A stretch of DNA of 64,000 nucleotides from Streptomyces bluensis (GTDB taxonomy: Bacteria > Actinomycetota > Actinomycetes > Streptomycetales > Streptomycetaceae), in assembly GCF_014650715.1 (NCBI RefSeq), contig NZ_BMVM01000006.1:62001-126000 (forward strand), in the 5' to 3' direction. The translations under genes and the position numbers were made by a program. The notes under the pieces are model-generated. The model made no database searches. It saw only the letters and a program-made list of their open reading frames with translations, and was not told the DNA's origin. Below are positions 44,616-54,044 of the stretch, piece after piece (the stretch's first letter is position 1; every line of letters begins with the position of its first letter).

Positions 44616-46808
44616 GTGGCCGGCGACAAGCAAGCGGAGACGGCGGTGCCCGCCGAGGCACGGGACAAGCACGCGCAGCTCGCTGAGCAGATCGAGGAGC
44701 ACCGCTTCCGGTACTACGTGAAGGACGCCCCCGTCGTCAGCGACGCGGAGTTCGACAGGCTCCTGCGCTCACTGGAGGCACTGGAAGAGGCGTATCCCGA
44801 GCTGCGCACCCCCGACTCACCCACCCAGAAGGTGGCGGGCGCGTACGCGACGGACTTCACCGCCGTCCAGCACCGCCAGCGCATGCTCTCGCTCGACAAC
44901 GCCTTCGACGACGAGGAACTCGCCGCCTGGGCCGAGCGGATCGCCAAGGAGGTCGGCACCTCCGAGTACCACTTCCTGTGCGAGCTCAAGGTCGACGGCC
45001 TAGCCGTCAACCTGACGTACGAGCACGGCCGCCTCACGCGCGCGGCGACCCGCGGCGACGGCCGTACGGGAGAGGACATCACTCCGAATGTCCGGACCAT
45101 CGCGGACATTCCGGACCGTCTCCAGGGTGATCACATCCCCGATCTCGTGGAGATCCGCGGCGAGGTCTACTTCCCGATGGAGAAGTTCGAGGAGCTCAAC
45201 GCCCGTCTGGTGGAGGCCGGTGACAAGCCCTTCGCCAACCCGCGGAACGCGGCGGCGGGTTCCCTGCGCCAGAAGGACCCGCGCGTCACCGCCACCCGCC
45301 CGCTCCACATGGTGGTCCACGGCATCGGCGCCCTGGAGGGCTCCGACGGCCTCACCCGCCTCTCCGAGGCGTACGACCTGCTGAAGACCTGGGGGCTCCC
45401 CACCTCCCCGCACAACAGGGTGGTGGACGACCTCGACGGTGTACGGGGGTTCATCGCGCACTACGGGGAGAACCGCCACTCCGTGGAGCACGAGATCGAC
45501 GGCGTGGTCGTCAAGCTCGACGAGATCCGCCTCCAGGGCCGCCTCGGCTCCACGGCCCGCGCCCCGCGCTGGGCCATCGCGTACAAGTACGCACCGGAGG
45601 AGGTCAACACCAAGCTCATCAACATTCGTGTGGGTGTGGGCCGTACGGGGCGGGTGACGCCGTACGCGCAGGTGGAGCCGGTCACGGTGGCGGGCTCGGA
45701 GGTCGAGTTCGCCACGCTCCACAACCAGGACGTGGTCAAGGCCAAGGGCGTGCTGATCGGTGACACGGTCGTGCTGCGCAAGGCCGGTGACGTGATCCCG
45801 GAGATCCTCGGCCCGGTCGTCGACCTGCGGGACGGCAGCGAGCGCGAGTTCGTGATGCCGGCCGAGTGCCCCGAGTGCGGTACGGCGCTACGGCCCATGA
45901 AGGAGGGCGACGTCGACCTCCGCTGCCCGAACTCCCGTACCTGCCCGGCCCAGTTGCGCGAGCGGCTGTTCTACCTCGCGGGCCGCAAGGCGCTGGACAT
46001 CGAGCACTTCGGATACGTCGCCGCCGCGGCCCTCACCAAGCCGCTGGAGCCGGCCGATCCGCCGCTGGTGGACGAGGGTGACCTGTTCGACCTCACCGTC
46101 GAGCAGCTGCTGCCCATCAAGGCGTACGTCCTGGACCAGGACAGTGGCCTGCCCAAGCGCGACCCGAAGACGGGCGAGGAGAAGATCGCCACGGTCTTCG
46201 CCAATCAGCAGGGCGAGCCCAGGAAGAACGCGGTGGCGATGCTGGAGAACATCGCGGCCGCCAAGGAGCGCCCGCTCGCCCGGGTCCTGACCGGTCTGTC
46301 GATCCGTCATGTCGGGCCGGTCGCGGCCGAGGCCCTGGCCCGCGAGTTCCGCTCGATCGACCGCATCCAGCAGGCCACCGAGGAGGAGCTGGCGAACACC
46401 GACGGCGTCGGCGCCATCATCGCGGCCTCGCTCAAGGAATGGTTCGCGGTCGACTGGCACCAGGAGATCCTCCGCAAGTGGAAGGCCGCCGGTGTCCGCA
46501 TGGAGGAGGAAGGCTCCGGCGAGGACGAGGGCCCGCGCCCGCTCGAAGGGCTCACCGTCGTCGTCACCGGCACGCTGGAGCACCACACGCGTGACGGTGC
46601 GAAAGAGGCCCTGCAGAGCAGGGGCGCGAAAGTGACCGGTTCGGTTTCCAAGAAGACCTCATTCGTCGTAGTGGGTGACAACCCGGGGTCGAAGTACGAC
46701 AAGGCGATGCAGCTCAAGGTGCCGGTCCTGAATGAGGAGGGCTTCGCCGTCCTGCTCGGGCAAGGGCCGGAAGCAGCAGCGGAAGTCGCGCTTCCGACCG
46801 AGGAGTAG
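44616..46808 (+). CDS. ligA: NAD-dependent DNA ligase
   Basis: 730 residues, full length. Ia domain, adenylation site K125 in CELKVDGLAVN, OB fold, Cys4 zinc finger (CPECGTALRP... RCPNSRTCPAQ), helix-hairpin-helix repeats and a C-terminal BRCT domain (GLTVVVTGTLEHHTRDGAKE). Seals nicks in replication and repair. GTG start after gggaggac. Confidence 0.97.
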   Translation: MAGDKQAETAVPAEARDKHAQLAEQIEEHRFRYYVKDAPVVSDAEFDRLLRSLEALEEAYPELRTPDSPTQKVAGAYATDFTAVQHRQRMLSLDNAFDDEELAAWAERIAKEVGTSEYHFLCELKVDGLAVNLTYEHGRLTRAATRGDGRTGEDITPNVRTIADIPDRLQGDHIPDLVEIRGEVYFPMEKFEELNARLVEAGDKPFANPRNAAAGSLRQKDPRVTATRPLHMVVHGIGALEGSDGLTRLSEAYDLLKTWGLPTSPHNRVVDDLDGVRGFIAHYGENRHSVEHEIDGVVVKLDEIRLQGRLGSTARAPRWAIAYKYAPEEVNTKLINIRVGVGRTGRVTPYAQVEPVTVAGSEVEFATLHNQDVVKAKGVLIGDTVVLRKAGDVIPEILGPVVDLRDGSEREFVMPAECPECGTALRPMKEGDVDLRCPNSRTCPAQLRERLFYLAGRKALDIEHFGYVAAAALTKPLEPADPPLVDEGDLFDLTVEQLLPIKAYVLDQDSGLPKRDPKTGEEKIATVFANQQGEPRKNAVAMLENIAAAKERPLARVLTGLSIRHVGPVAAEALAREFRSIDRIQQATEEELANTDGVGAIIAASLKEWFAVDWHQEILRKWKAAGVRMEEEGSGEDEGPRPLEGLTVVVTGTLEHHTRDGAKEALQSRGAKVTGSVSKKTSFVVVGDNPGSKYDKAMQLKVPVLNEEGFAVLLGQGPEAAAEVALPTEE

Positions 46809-47036
46809 CGGTTGAAGGCCACCCGTTCGGCGCATACCAGATGCATACGGGTGGCCGCGTCGCATTCGGGCAACCGTCGACGACCGCTGCCCGTGGAAGC
46901 CTTCCGCGGCCTACTGTTGGGATGTGCGCCTGCCGTGCCCGGACGCGTGGTGGGTTTTCAGACGCGGTGCCGTTGAGGGTTGTCGGGAGCATCGGGCCGC
47001 GCTGCGTGGGCACCGCCGGCTGTGAGAGGGACGGGA

Positions 47037-49328
47037 ATGGAACCGACCGAGAGCGCCGCCCCGGACTCACGGCTGCGTCTGCGCCGGGTCCCCGGGGCAT
47101 GGTTGACCAGCCGACGAGCGGGTGCAGGGCGATCGTCGGAGCGCGCGAACGGCGCTCCGGTGCGCGGCGACAACGCTGCCGCACGGGGCGCTGTGGTGCA
47201 CAGCATGGGCGCGCACGGCACCGCGCACGCCGGCTCGGTGCATCAAGGCGCCCGGCGTGATACGGGACTCGCCGGACCCGAGTCCGAGCGGCACCTGTCG
47301 TGGCCCGCCGTGCCCGCGGCCGTCGTCGGGGTGGCCGGCGCGGTACTCGGTGCCGGCTTCTACCGGGCGTTCACCGGGCAGCACGCGCTCTTCCCGTCCG
47401 GCACGGCCGGCTGGTCGCTGGCCGTGCTGGCCGGCGTCATCGTCGGCCACCTGGTCGCGATGGGGCGCGCCCGCTGGTGGGGCGGCACCGGATCGGGCGC
47501 CGCGCTCACCCTCGCCGTCCTGCTGCTCTACGGCTGGGTGCCCGCCGGGATGGTCAGCCTCACCGTCGTCGTCCTCGTCGGCGCGGCGCGCCGGGGCCGC
47601 TGGCGGCAGGGCGTGCTGCACGGCGCCGTCGACATACTCGGCATCGGTGCCGGCGCGCTCGTGCTCGCCGCGTTCGGGCGTGTGCCCTCCGTCGAGTCAC
47701 CGTGGACCCCCGCGAGTTGGAACGTCTACGCGGCTCCCCAGGTGGTGCTGGTCGCCACGGCGTACCTCGCGGTCACCCGCGGCCTGCTCTGGTACGTCCA
47801 CGCGCCCCGCGGCGGCGGCGTCCCCACGGTCGCCCGCACGGCCCTGGTCCGACACGGCCTGGTCGCGGTCGCGCTGCTGGGCATCGCGCCACTCGTCTGT
47901 GTCGTCGCCGACGCCCAGCCCCTCCTGCTGCCGCTGTTCGCCATCCCCCTCATCGCGCTCGACTACACGCTGTGGATCGCCCGCGCCCGGGCGGAGGAAC
48001 AACTGCGCGATCCGCTCACGGGGCTGCCGAACCGTCAGTGGCTGCTCGAACGGACCTGGACGGCGCTCGACGACGCGGAGCGGATCGGCGCGCGGGCGGC
48101 CCTGATGCTGATCGACATGGACCGCTTCCGAGCGGTGAACGACACACTCGGCCACCTTGCCGGTGACCGGCTGCTGCTGCAGATCGCCGACCGGCTGAAG
48201 CTGGCGCTGCCCCGCGGAGCGGAGGCAGCGCGGCTCGGCGGCGACGAGTTCGCCGTCTTACTGCCCGTGGCCGACTCCACGACGTCCGCGTCGCGGGTCG
48301 CCCGCAACCTCGTCGCCGCGCTCGGCTCGCCCCTCGACCTCGACGGGCTCACCCTCGTCCTGGAAGCCAGCGCCGGGGTCGCCGTCTTCCCCGACCACGC
48401 CCTCGACGCGGAGGGCCTGCTGCGCCGGGCGGACGTGGCGATGTACCAGGCGAAGCGGGACCGTACGGGGGTGGAGGTGTACGAGTCCAAGCGGGACTCC
48501 AACACTCCCGACCGCCTCGGTCTGCTGGGCGACCTCAGGCGCGCCCTGGACGCGCACGAGGTCGAGTTGCACTACCAGCCGAAGGTCGGCTTCGACGGGC
48601 AGGTGGCCGGTCTTGAGGCCCTGGTGCGGTGGGTGCACCCCGAGCGGGGCAAGGTCCCGCCGGACGAGTTCATAGCGATCGCCGAGTCGTCCGGGCTGAT
48701 GCCGCACCTCACGGAGTACGTGCTGGAGACGGCGCTGGAGCAGGTCGCACGCTGGCGTGCCCAAGGGCTCTTCGTACCGGTCGCGGTGAACGTGTCGCCG
48801 AGGGACGTCCACACCCCCGGGTTCGCGGGGGCCGTCGCGGCGCGGCTCGCCCGGCACGGGGTCCCGGCGGGGGCCCTGCAACTGGAGATAACGGAACACG
48901 TGCTCCTGGAGGATCCGCAGCGGGCCGCGGACACCCTGGCCGGGCTCGCCGGGCACGGAGTGAAGATGTCGCTGGACGACTTCGGTACGGGGTACTCGTC
49001 GCTCGTGCACCTGCGCAGGCTGCCGGTGAGCGAGCTGAAGATCGACCGGTCGTTCGTGGCGCGGCTGGCCGTGGACACCGAGGACGCGGAGATCGTGCGG
49101 TGCACGGTCGATCTCGCCCACTCCCTCGGCCTCTTGGTGGTCGCCGAGGGCGTCGAGGACGACGAGACCTGGGAGCGGTTGCGGGACCTCGGGTGCGACG
49201 CGGTGCAGGGGTGGCTCGTCGCCGCCGCGATGCCTCCGGAGGAGACGACGGCGTGGTTGCGGGCGCGCGGATCGCGGGGATGGCAGCGCCCGGCGGCGGC
49301 GCTGCCGGCGACCACGGCGGAGGAGTAG
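47037..49328 (+). CDS. rmdB: Membrane-bound GGDEF-EAL protein, RmdB-like
   Basis: 763 residues. After a 90-residue polar N-terminus, several membrane helices (about residues 95-310), a GGDEF domain with intact GGDEF at 401-405 and an EAL domain with intact EALVRW at 527. SLDDFGTGYSSLVHLRRLP and IDRSFV complete the phosphodiesterase signature. Its place between ligA and gatC, plus topology, agrees with S. coelicolor RmdB (SCO5495), a c-di-GMP phosphodiesterase needed for development (memory). ATG 47037 has a GAGAGGGACGGGA site; an earlier TTG at 46980 is less likely. Confidence 0.88.
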   Translation: MEPTESAAPDSRLRLRRVPGAWLTSRRAGAGRSSERANGAPVRGDNAAARGAVVHSMGAHGTAHAGSVHQGARRDTGLAGPESERHLSWPAVPAAVVGVAGAVLGAGFYRAFTGQHALFPSGTAGWSLAVLAGVIVGHLVAMGRARWWGGTGSGAALTLAVLLLYGWVPAGMVSLTVVVLVGAARRGRWRQGVLHGAVDILGIGAGALVLAAFGRVPSVESPWTPASWNVYAAPQVVLVATAYLAVTRGLLWYVHAPRGGGVPTVARTALVRHGLVAVALLGIAPLVCVVADAQPLLLPLFAIPLIALDYTLWIARARAEEQLRDPLTGLPNRQWLLERTWTALDDAERIGARAALMLIDMDRFRAVNDTLGHLAGDRLLLQIADRLKLALPRGAEAARLGGDEFAVLLPVADSTTSASRVARNLVAALGSPLDLDGLTLVLEASAGVAVFPDHALDAEGLLRRADVAMYQAKRDRTGVEVYESKRDSNTPDRLGLLGDLRRALDAHEVELHYQPKVGFDGQVAGLEALVRWVHPERGKVPPDEFIAIAESSGLMPHLTEYVLETALEQVARWRAQGLFVPVAVNVSPRDVHTPGFAGAVAARLARHGVPAGALQLEITEHVLLEDPQRAADTLAGLAGHGVKMSLDDFGTGYSSLVHLRRLPVSELKIDRSFVARLAVDTEDAEIVRCTVDLAHSLGLLVVAEGVEDDETWERLRDLGCDAVQGWLVAAAMPPEETTAWLRARGSRGWQRPAAALPATTAEE

Positions 49329-49339
49329 GCCGGTCGCTG

Positions 49340-49500
49340 GAAGCAGCCCCTCCGGCGTTTGAGGAGCGAGGGTCCGGGGGCCGACCCCCCGAAAACGGGG
49401 CCGGGGCGGAGCCCCGACGGGGTCGCAGGGGCGGAGCCCTGGGACGGGACGGGTAGGGGCGGCGGGGCCGAGAACACCCCGGGGCGCACCCCGCCCCCGG
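49340..49500. repeat. Interspersed intergenic repeat (CCGGCGTTTGAGGA family), second copy
   Basis: cctccggcgtttgaggagcgag followed by runs of G-rich hairpin-forming DNA (gggtccgggggccgacccccc, ggggccggggcggagccccg). Same family as 43290-43555. It fills the 250-base gap before gatC, whose promoter must lie in the last 80 bases; no other gene is seen there. Confidence 0.68.
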
Positions 49501-49579
49501 CAAACCCGTGCGCACGCACCGCGCCCCGCCCCATAGGATTGGGCCAAACCACACACACTCACCCCAGAGGAATCGCTGC

Positions 49580-49876
49580 ATGCCTGGCATCACGCGCGAG
49601 GAGGTCGCCCACCTCGCCCGGCTGGCGCGTCTGGAGCTGAAGCCCGAAGAGCTCGACCACTTCGCAGGCCAGCTGGACGACATCATCGGCGCGGTCGCCC
49701 GCGTCAGCGAGGTCGCCGACCAAGACGTACCGCCGACCTCGCACCCGCTGCCGCTGACGAACGTCATGCGCGCGGACGAGGTCCGTCCGTCGCTCACCCC
49801 CGAGCAGGCGCTCTCCGGCGCCCCGGCCCAGGAGCAGCAGCGTTTCAAGGTGCCGCAGATCCTGGGGGAGGACTGA
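49580..49876 (+). CDS. gatC: Aspartyl/glutamyl-tRNA amidotransferase subunit C
   Basis: 98 residues. EEVAHLARLARLELKPEEL is the usual GatC N-terminus, which wraps around GatA; VMRADEVRPSLT follows. Small chaperone-like subunit of GatCAB, which converts misacylated Glu-tRNA(Gln) into Gln-tRNA(Gln). Good site agaggaa before ATG. Start of the gat operon, seven bases before gatA. Confidence 0.96.
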   Translation: MPGITREEVAHLARLARLELKPEELDHFAGQLDDIIGAVARVSEVADQDVPPTSHPLPLTNVMRADEVRPSLTPEQALSGAPAQEQQRFKVPQILGED

Positions 49877-49883
49877 TCACGTC

Positions 49884-51380
49884 ATGACCGACGCCATCAT
49901 CAAGCTCACGGCGGCCGAGACCGCCGCGAAGATCGCCTCCGGCGAGCTCACCGCCGTAGCCGTCACCGAGGCCCACCTCGCCCGCATCGAGGCCGTCGAC
50001 GAGAAGGTGCACGCCTTCCTGTACGTCGACCGCGAGGGCGCCCTGGCGCAGGCCCGCGCCGTCGACGAGAAGCGGGAGCGCGGCGAGAAGCTCGGCCCGC
50101 TCGCCGGTGTGCCGCTCGCCCTCAAGGACATCTTCACCACGGCCGGGATTCCGACGACCGTGGGATCGAAGATCCTCGAAGGCTGGATCCCGCCGTACGA
50201 CGCCACCCTCACCAAGAGGCTCAAGGACGCCGACGTCGTCATCCTCGGCAAGACCAACATGGACGAGTTCGCCATGGGGTCCAGCACCGAGAACAGCGCG
50301 TTCGGGCCGACCGGCAACCCGTGGGACCTGACCCGGATCCCCGGCGGCTCCGGCGGCGGGTCCTCCGCCGCGCTCGCCTCCTTCCAGGCGCCCCTCGCCA
50401 TCGGTACCGACACCGGTGGCTCCATCCGCCAGCCCGCCGCCGTCACCGGCACGGTCGGCGTGAAGCCGACCTACGGCGGGGTCTCCCGCTACGGCATGGT
50501 GGCGTTCTCGTCCTCCCTCGACCAGGGCGGCCCCTGTGCCCGCACGGTCCTGGACGCAGCCCTCCTGCACGAGGTCATCGGCGGGCACGACCCGCTCGAC
50601 TCCACCTCCATCGACGCCCCCGTACCCCCCGTCGTCGAGGCCGCCCGCAACGGCTCGGTCGCCGGCATGCGCGTCGGCGTCGTCAAGCAGTTCCGCGGCG
50701 AGGGCTACCAGGCCGGCGTGGTGCAGCGGTTCGACGAGGCGGTGGCCCTCCTCAAGGAGCTGGGTGCCGAGATCGTCGAGCTGGACTGTCCGTCCTTCGA
50801 CCTGGCGCTCTCCGCGTACTACCTGATCGCGCCCAGCGAGTGCTCCAGCAACCTCGCCCGGTTCGACGGCCTGCGCTACGGCCTGCGTACCGGCGACGAC
50901 GGCACGCACTCCGCGGAGGAGGTCACCTCCCTCACCCGCGCGGAAGGCTTCGGGGCCGAGGTCAAGCGCCGGATCATGCTCGGCACGTACGCGCTGTCGA
51001 GCGGCTACTACGACGCGTACTACGGCTCCGCCCAGAAGGTCCGCACCCTCATCACCCGCGACTTCGAGAAGTCGTTCGAGAAGGTCGACGTGATCGTCTC
51101 CCCGACCACGCCCACCACGGCCTTCGCGATCGGTGAGCGCGCCGACGACCCGATGGCGATGTACCTCGCCGACCTGTGCACCATCCCGACCAACCTGGCG
51201 GGCAACGCCGCCATGTCCCTGCCCTGCGGCCTCGCGCCGGAGGACGGGCTGCCGGTCGGCCTGCAGATCATCGCCCCCGCGATGAAGGACGACCGCCTGT
51301 ACAAGGTGGGCGCGGCCGTCGAGGCCGCCTTCGTGGAAAAGTGGGGGCACCCGCTTCTTGAGGAGGCTCCGTCGCTGTGA
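49884..51380 (+). CDS. gatA: Aspartyl/glutamyl-tRNA amidotransferase subunit A
   Basis: 498 residues. Amidase-signature enzyme that frees ammonia from glutamine. Catalytic lysine in VPLALKDIF; Gly/Ser block GGSGGGSSAAL with the serine, and GTDTGGSIRQPA with the nucleophile serine. Overlaps the small downstream gene by GTGA. Confidence 0.97.
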   Translation: MTDAIIKLTAAETAAKIASGELTAVAVTEAHLARIEAVDEKVHAFLYVDREGALAQARAVDEKRERGEKLGPLAGVPLALKDIFTTAGIPTTVGSKILEGWIPPYDATLTKRLKDADVVILGKTNMDEFAMGSSTENSAFGPTGNPWDLTRIPGGSGGGSSAALASFQAPLAIGTDTGGSIRQPAAVTGTVGVKPTYGGVSRYGMVAFSSSLDQGGPCARTVLDAALLHEVIGGHDPLDSTSIDAPVPPVVEAARNGSVAGMRVGVVKQFRGEGYQAGVVQRFDEAVALLKELGAEIVELDCPSFDLALSAYYLIAPSECSSNLARFDGLRYGLRTGDDGTHSAEEVTSLTRAEGFGAEVKRRIMLGTYALSSGYYDAYYGSAQKVRTLITRDFEKSFEKVDVIVSPTTPTTAFAIGERADDPMAMYLADLCTIPTNLAGNAAMSLPCGLAPEDGLPVGLQIIAPAMKDDRLYKVGAAVEAAFVEKWGHPLLEEAPSL

Positions 51381-51616
51381 GTGCACTGACCAAGGCCAAG
51401 GGCTTCAAGAAGTCCAAGTCCGGTACGTACCTGTCCATGGCCGCCACCGCGTTCGGTGCGATCGGCGTCGCCAAACGGCTCAAGAAGGCCCGCGCCGAGA
51501 ACGACACGCTGGTCCTGATCGACGCCACCGTGTCCGCCGCCGCCATCGTCACCGGCCTCGCCATCCTGTACCGCGAGCTGAAGCGGCTGGGCGACGACGA
51601 CGTCCTGCTGGGCTGA
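51377..51616 (+). CDS. Small hydrophobic protein inside the gat operon
   Basis: 79 residues, GTG start overlapping gatA (GTGA). One or two hydrophobic stretches (TYLSMAATAFGAIGVA, then LVLIDATVSAAAIVTGLAI) flanked by lysine/arginine-rich segments suggest a small membrane protein. I recall a gene of like size between gatA and gatB in other Streptomyces. Its job is unknown. Confidence 0.78.
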   Translation: MSALTKAKGFKKSKSGTYLSMAATAFGAIGVAKRLKKARAENDTLVLIDATVSAAAIVTGLAILYRELKRLGDDDVLLG

Positions 51617-51631
51617 GAGGGAAGTTTCACC

Positions 51632-53146
51632 GTGACCACCACGACCGACCTGGTGTCGTACGAGGACGCGCTGGCGTCGTACGACCCCGTCATGGGCCTT
51701 GAGGTCCATGTCGAACTCGGCACCAAGACCAAGATGTTCTGCGGGTGCTCCACCGAGCTCGGCGCCGCGCCCAACTCGCAGTCCTGCCCCACCTGCCTCG
51801 GCCTGCCCGGCGCGCTCCCGGTCGTCAACGCGACCGGCGTCGAGTCCGCGGTCAAGATCGGTCTCGCGCTGAACTGCGAGATCGCCGAGTGGTGCCGCTT
51901 CGCCCGGAAGAACTACTTCTATCCGGACATGCCGAAGAACTTCCAGACCTCCCAGTACGACGAGCCGATCGCCTTCAACGGCTACCTCGACGTGCAGCTG
52001 GAGGACGGCACGACCTTCCGCGTGGAGATCGAGCGCGCCCACATGGAGGAGGACACCGGCAAGTCGACGCACGTCGGCGGCGCCACCGGCCGTATCCATG
52101 GCGCGCAGCACTCGCTGCTCGACTACAACCGCGCCGGCATCCCGCTCATCGAGATCGTCACCAAGCCGATCGTCGGCGCCGGGGAGCGCGCCCCCGAGGT
52201 CGCGCGGGCGTACGTCGCCGAGCTGCGCGAGCTCATCAAGGCGCTCGGCGTCTCCGAGGCCCGTATGGAGATGGGCCAGATGCGCTGTGATGTGAACCTG
52301 TCGCTGATGCCCAAGGGCGGCGACACGTTCGGCACCCGGAGCGAGACCAAGAACGTCAACTCGCTGCGGTCCGTCGAGCGCGCCTGCCGGTTCGAGATCC
52401 AGCGCCACGCGGCCGTGCTGAGCGGCGGCGGCACGATCGTCCAGGAGACCCGCCACTTCCACGAGGACACGGGGTCCACCACCTCGGGCCGTGTGAAGGA
52501 GGAGGCCGAGGACTACCGGTACTTCCCGGAGCCCGACCTGGTGCCCGTCGCCCCGTCCCGCGAGTGGGTCGAGAAGCTGCGCGCCGGACTGCCCGAGCTG
52601 CCGCTCGCCCGCCGCAACCGGCTGCGCGAGGAGTGGGGTGTCACCGCGGTCGATATGCAGGCGATCCTGAACGCTGGTGCCATCGACCCGATCGTCGCCA
52701 CCATCGAGGCGGGCGCCGACGCGGCCTCCGCCCGCAAGTGGTGGATGGGCGAGCTGGCCCGTACGGCCAACGAGACGGGCACCCACCTGGAGGCCCTGCC
52801 CATCACGCCCGAGCAGGTCGCCCGGGTCACCGCCCTGGTCGCCGAGGGCTCCCTCAATGACAAGCTGGCCCGGCAGGTCATCGAAGGCGTCCTCAAGGGC
52901 GAGGGCACCCCGGACGAGGTCGTCGAGAAGCGCGGTCTGAAGGTCGTCTCCGACGAGGGCGCCCTGACCGCCGCCGTCGACGAGGCCATCGCGGGCAACC
53001 CCGCCATCGCGGACAAGATCCGTGGTGGCAAGGTCGCCGCGGCCGGTGCCCTCGTGGGTGCCGTCATGAAGGCCACCCGCGGCCAGGCCGACGCGGCCCG
53101 GGTCAAGGAGCTCATCCTGGAGAAGCTCGGCGTCAGCGAGGGCTGA
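51632..53146 (+). CDS. gatB: Aspartyl/glutamyl-tRNA amidotransferase subunit B
   Basis: 504 residues. MGLEVHVEL, FCGCSTELGAAPNSQSCP with the zinc cysteines, NYFYPDMPKNFQTSQYDEPI, and the RIHGAQHSLLDYNRAGIPLIE region, all GatB hallmarks; C-terminal GatB_Yqey tail. Activates the misacylated tRNA by phosphorylation. GTG start 15 bases after the small gene. Confidence 0.97.
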   Translation: MTTTTDLVSYEDALASYDPVMGLEVHVELGTKTKMFCGCSTELGAAPNSQSCPTCLGLPGALPVVNATGVESAVKIGLALNCEIAEWCRFARKNYFYPDMPKNFQTSQYDEPIAFNGYLDVQLEDGTTFRVEIERAHMEEDTGKSTHVGGATGRIHGAQHSLLDYNRAGIPLIEIVTKPIVGAGERAPEVARAYVAELRELIKALGVSEARMEMGQMRCDVNLSLMPKGGDTFGTRSETKNVNSLRSVERACRFEIQRHAAVLSGGGTIVQETRHFHEDTGSTTSGRVKEEAEDYRYFPEPDLVPVAPSREWVEKLRAGLPELPLARRNRLREEWGVTAVDMQAILNAGAIDPIVATIEAGADAASARKWWMGELARTANETGTHLEALPITPEQVARVTALVAEGSLNDKLARQVIEGVLKGEGTPDEVVEKRGLKVVSDEGALTAAVDEAIAGNPAIADKIRGGKVAAAGALVGAVMKATRGQADAARVKELILEKLGVSEG

Positions 53147-53188
53147 TCCGCGGCATCCGCGGCCCGTACGTCCCCAGTGGGGCGACGA

Positions 53189-53227
53189 AGGGGGCGGTAC
53201 ATCGACCACTCCGATGTACCGCCCCCT
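53189..53227 (+). terminator. Terminator of the gat operon
   Basis: Perfect 16-base arms agggggcggtacatcg and cgatgtaccgccccct with loop accactc, 43 bases after the gatB stop. Confidence 0.85.
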
Positions 53228-53404
53228 AGGTGTGTCCGCGGGATCCGCTGTGCACAGGGACCAGCGCCGCCGCCGCGGAAATTTCCAGCACGGAGAGAGC
53301 CCCCCGTGCGACCATCCCCGGGCAGCGAGCGGACGGTGACAATCCGGCCACCGGCGACGAGCTCGATGACGAACCGGTCGTACTGGCTAAGGAGCGGCAA
53401 GAGG

Positions 53405-53971
53405 ATGTACGCGATATCTCTGGGTGACGACGGCGCCGAACTGCGGCCCCTGGAACCCTGGCACGCCGAGGAGTTCCTCGCCCATCTCGACCGGGGGCGC
53501 GAGTTCATCGGGCAGCACATCCCGTTCGGCGCCAAGGCCATCGACGTCGACTCCGCGCGCGAGCTCCTCCAGTCGTACGCCGACAAGCGCGCCGCCGACA
53601 CCGGCAGCCTGCACGGGCTGTGGCTGGAGGGCAAGCTCGTCGGCGGTGTGCTCTTCCGGATCTTCGACGCCGCGAACGGCACCTGCGAGGTCGGCTGTTG
53701 GCTTGAACCAGCCGCCACGGGGCGGGGCTTGATCACACGCGCCATGCGCGTCCTCATCGACTGGGCGGTTGACGAGCGCGGCATCCACCGTGTGGAGTGG
53801 TTGGCGTCGTCCGCCAACGAACCGAGCATCAACGTGGCGCGGCGACTGGGCATGAGCCGCGACGGTGTCCTCCGGCAGAGCTACCCGTACCGGGGAGTAC
53901 GCCAGGACACCGAGGTGTGGTCGATCCTCGCGCCCGAGTGGCGAGAGGCACGCGCGCGTACGGAACGATGA
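53405..53971 (+). CDS. GNAT acetyltransferase, RimJ/RimL type
   Basis: 188 residues. Acetyl-CoA loop in ATGRGLITRAM, downstream RVEWLASSANEPSINVARRLG, as in ribosomal-protein alanine acetyltransferases. ATG 53405 has aaggag 10 bases upstream; ATG 53366 is an alternative. Substrate unknown. Confidence 0.87.
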   Translation: MYAISLGDDGAELRPLEPWHAEEFLAHLDRGREFIGQHIPFGAKAIDVDSARELLQSYADKRAADTGSLHGLWLEGKLVGGVLFRIFDAANGTCEVGCWLEPAATGRGLITRAMRVLIDWAVDERGIHRVEWLASSANEPSINVARRLGMSRDGVLRQSYPYRGVRQDTEVWSILAPEWREARARTER

Positions 53972-54044
53972 CGCCCACGCGCACGCGTACTGCTCACAAC
54001 GATCATTAAGAGACTTCTCAGAGAGCGTCCGTACGGTGCGAGGC

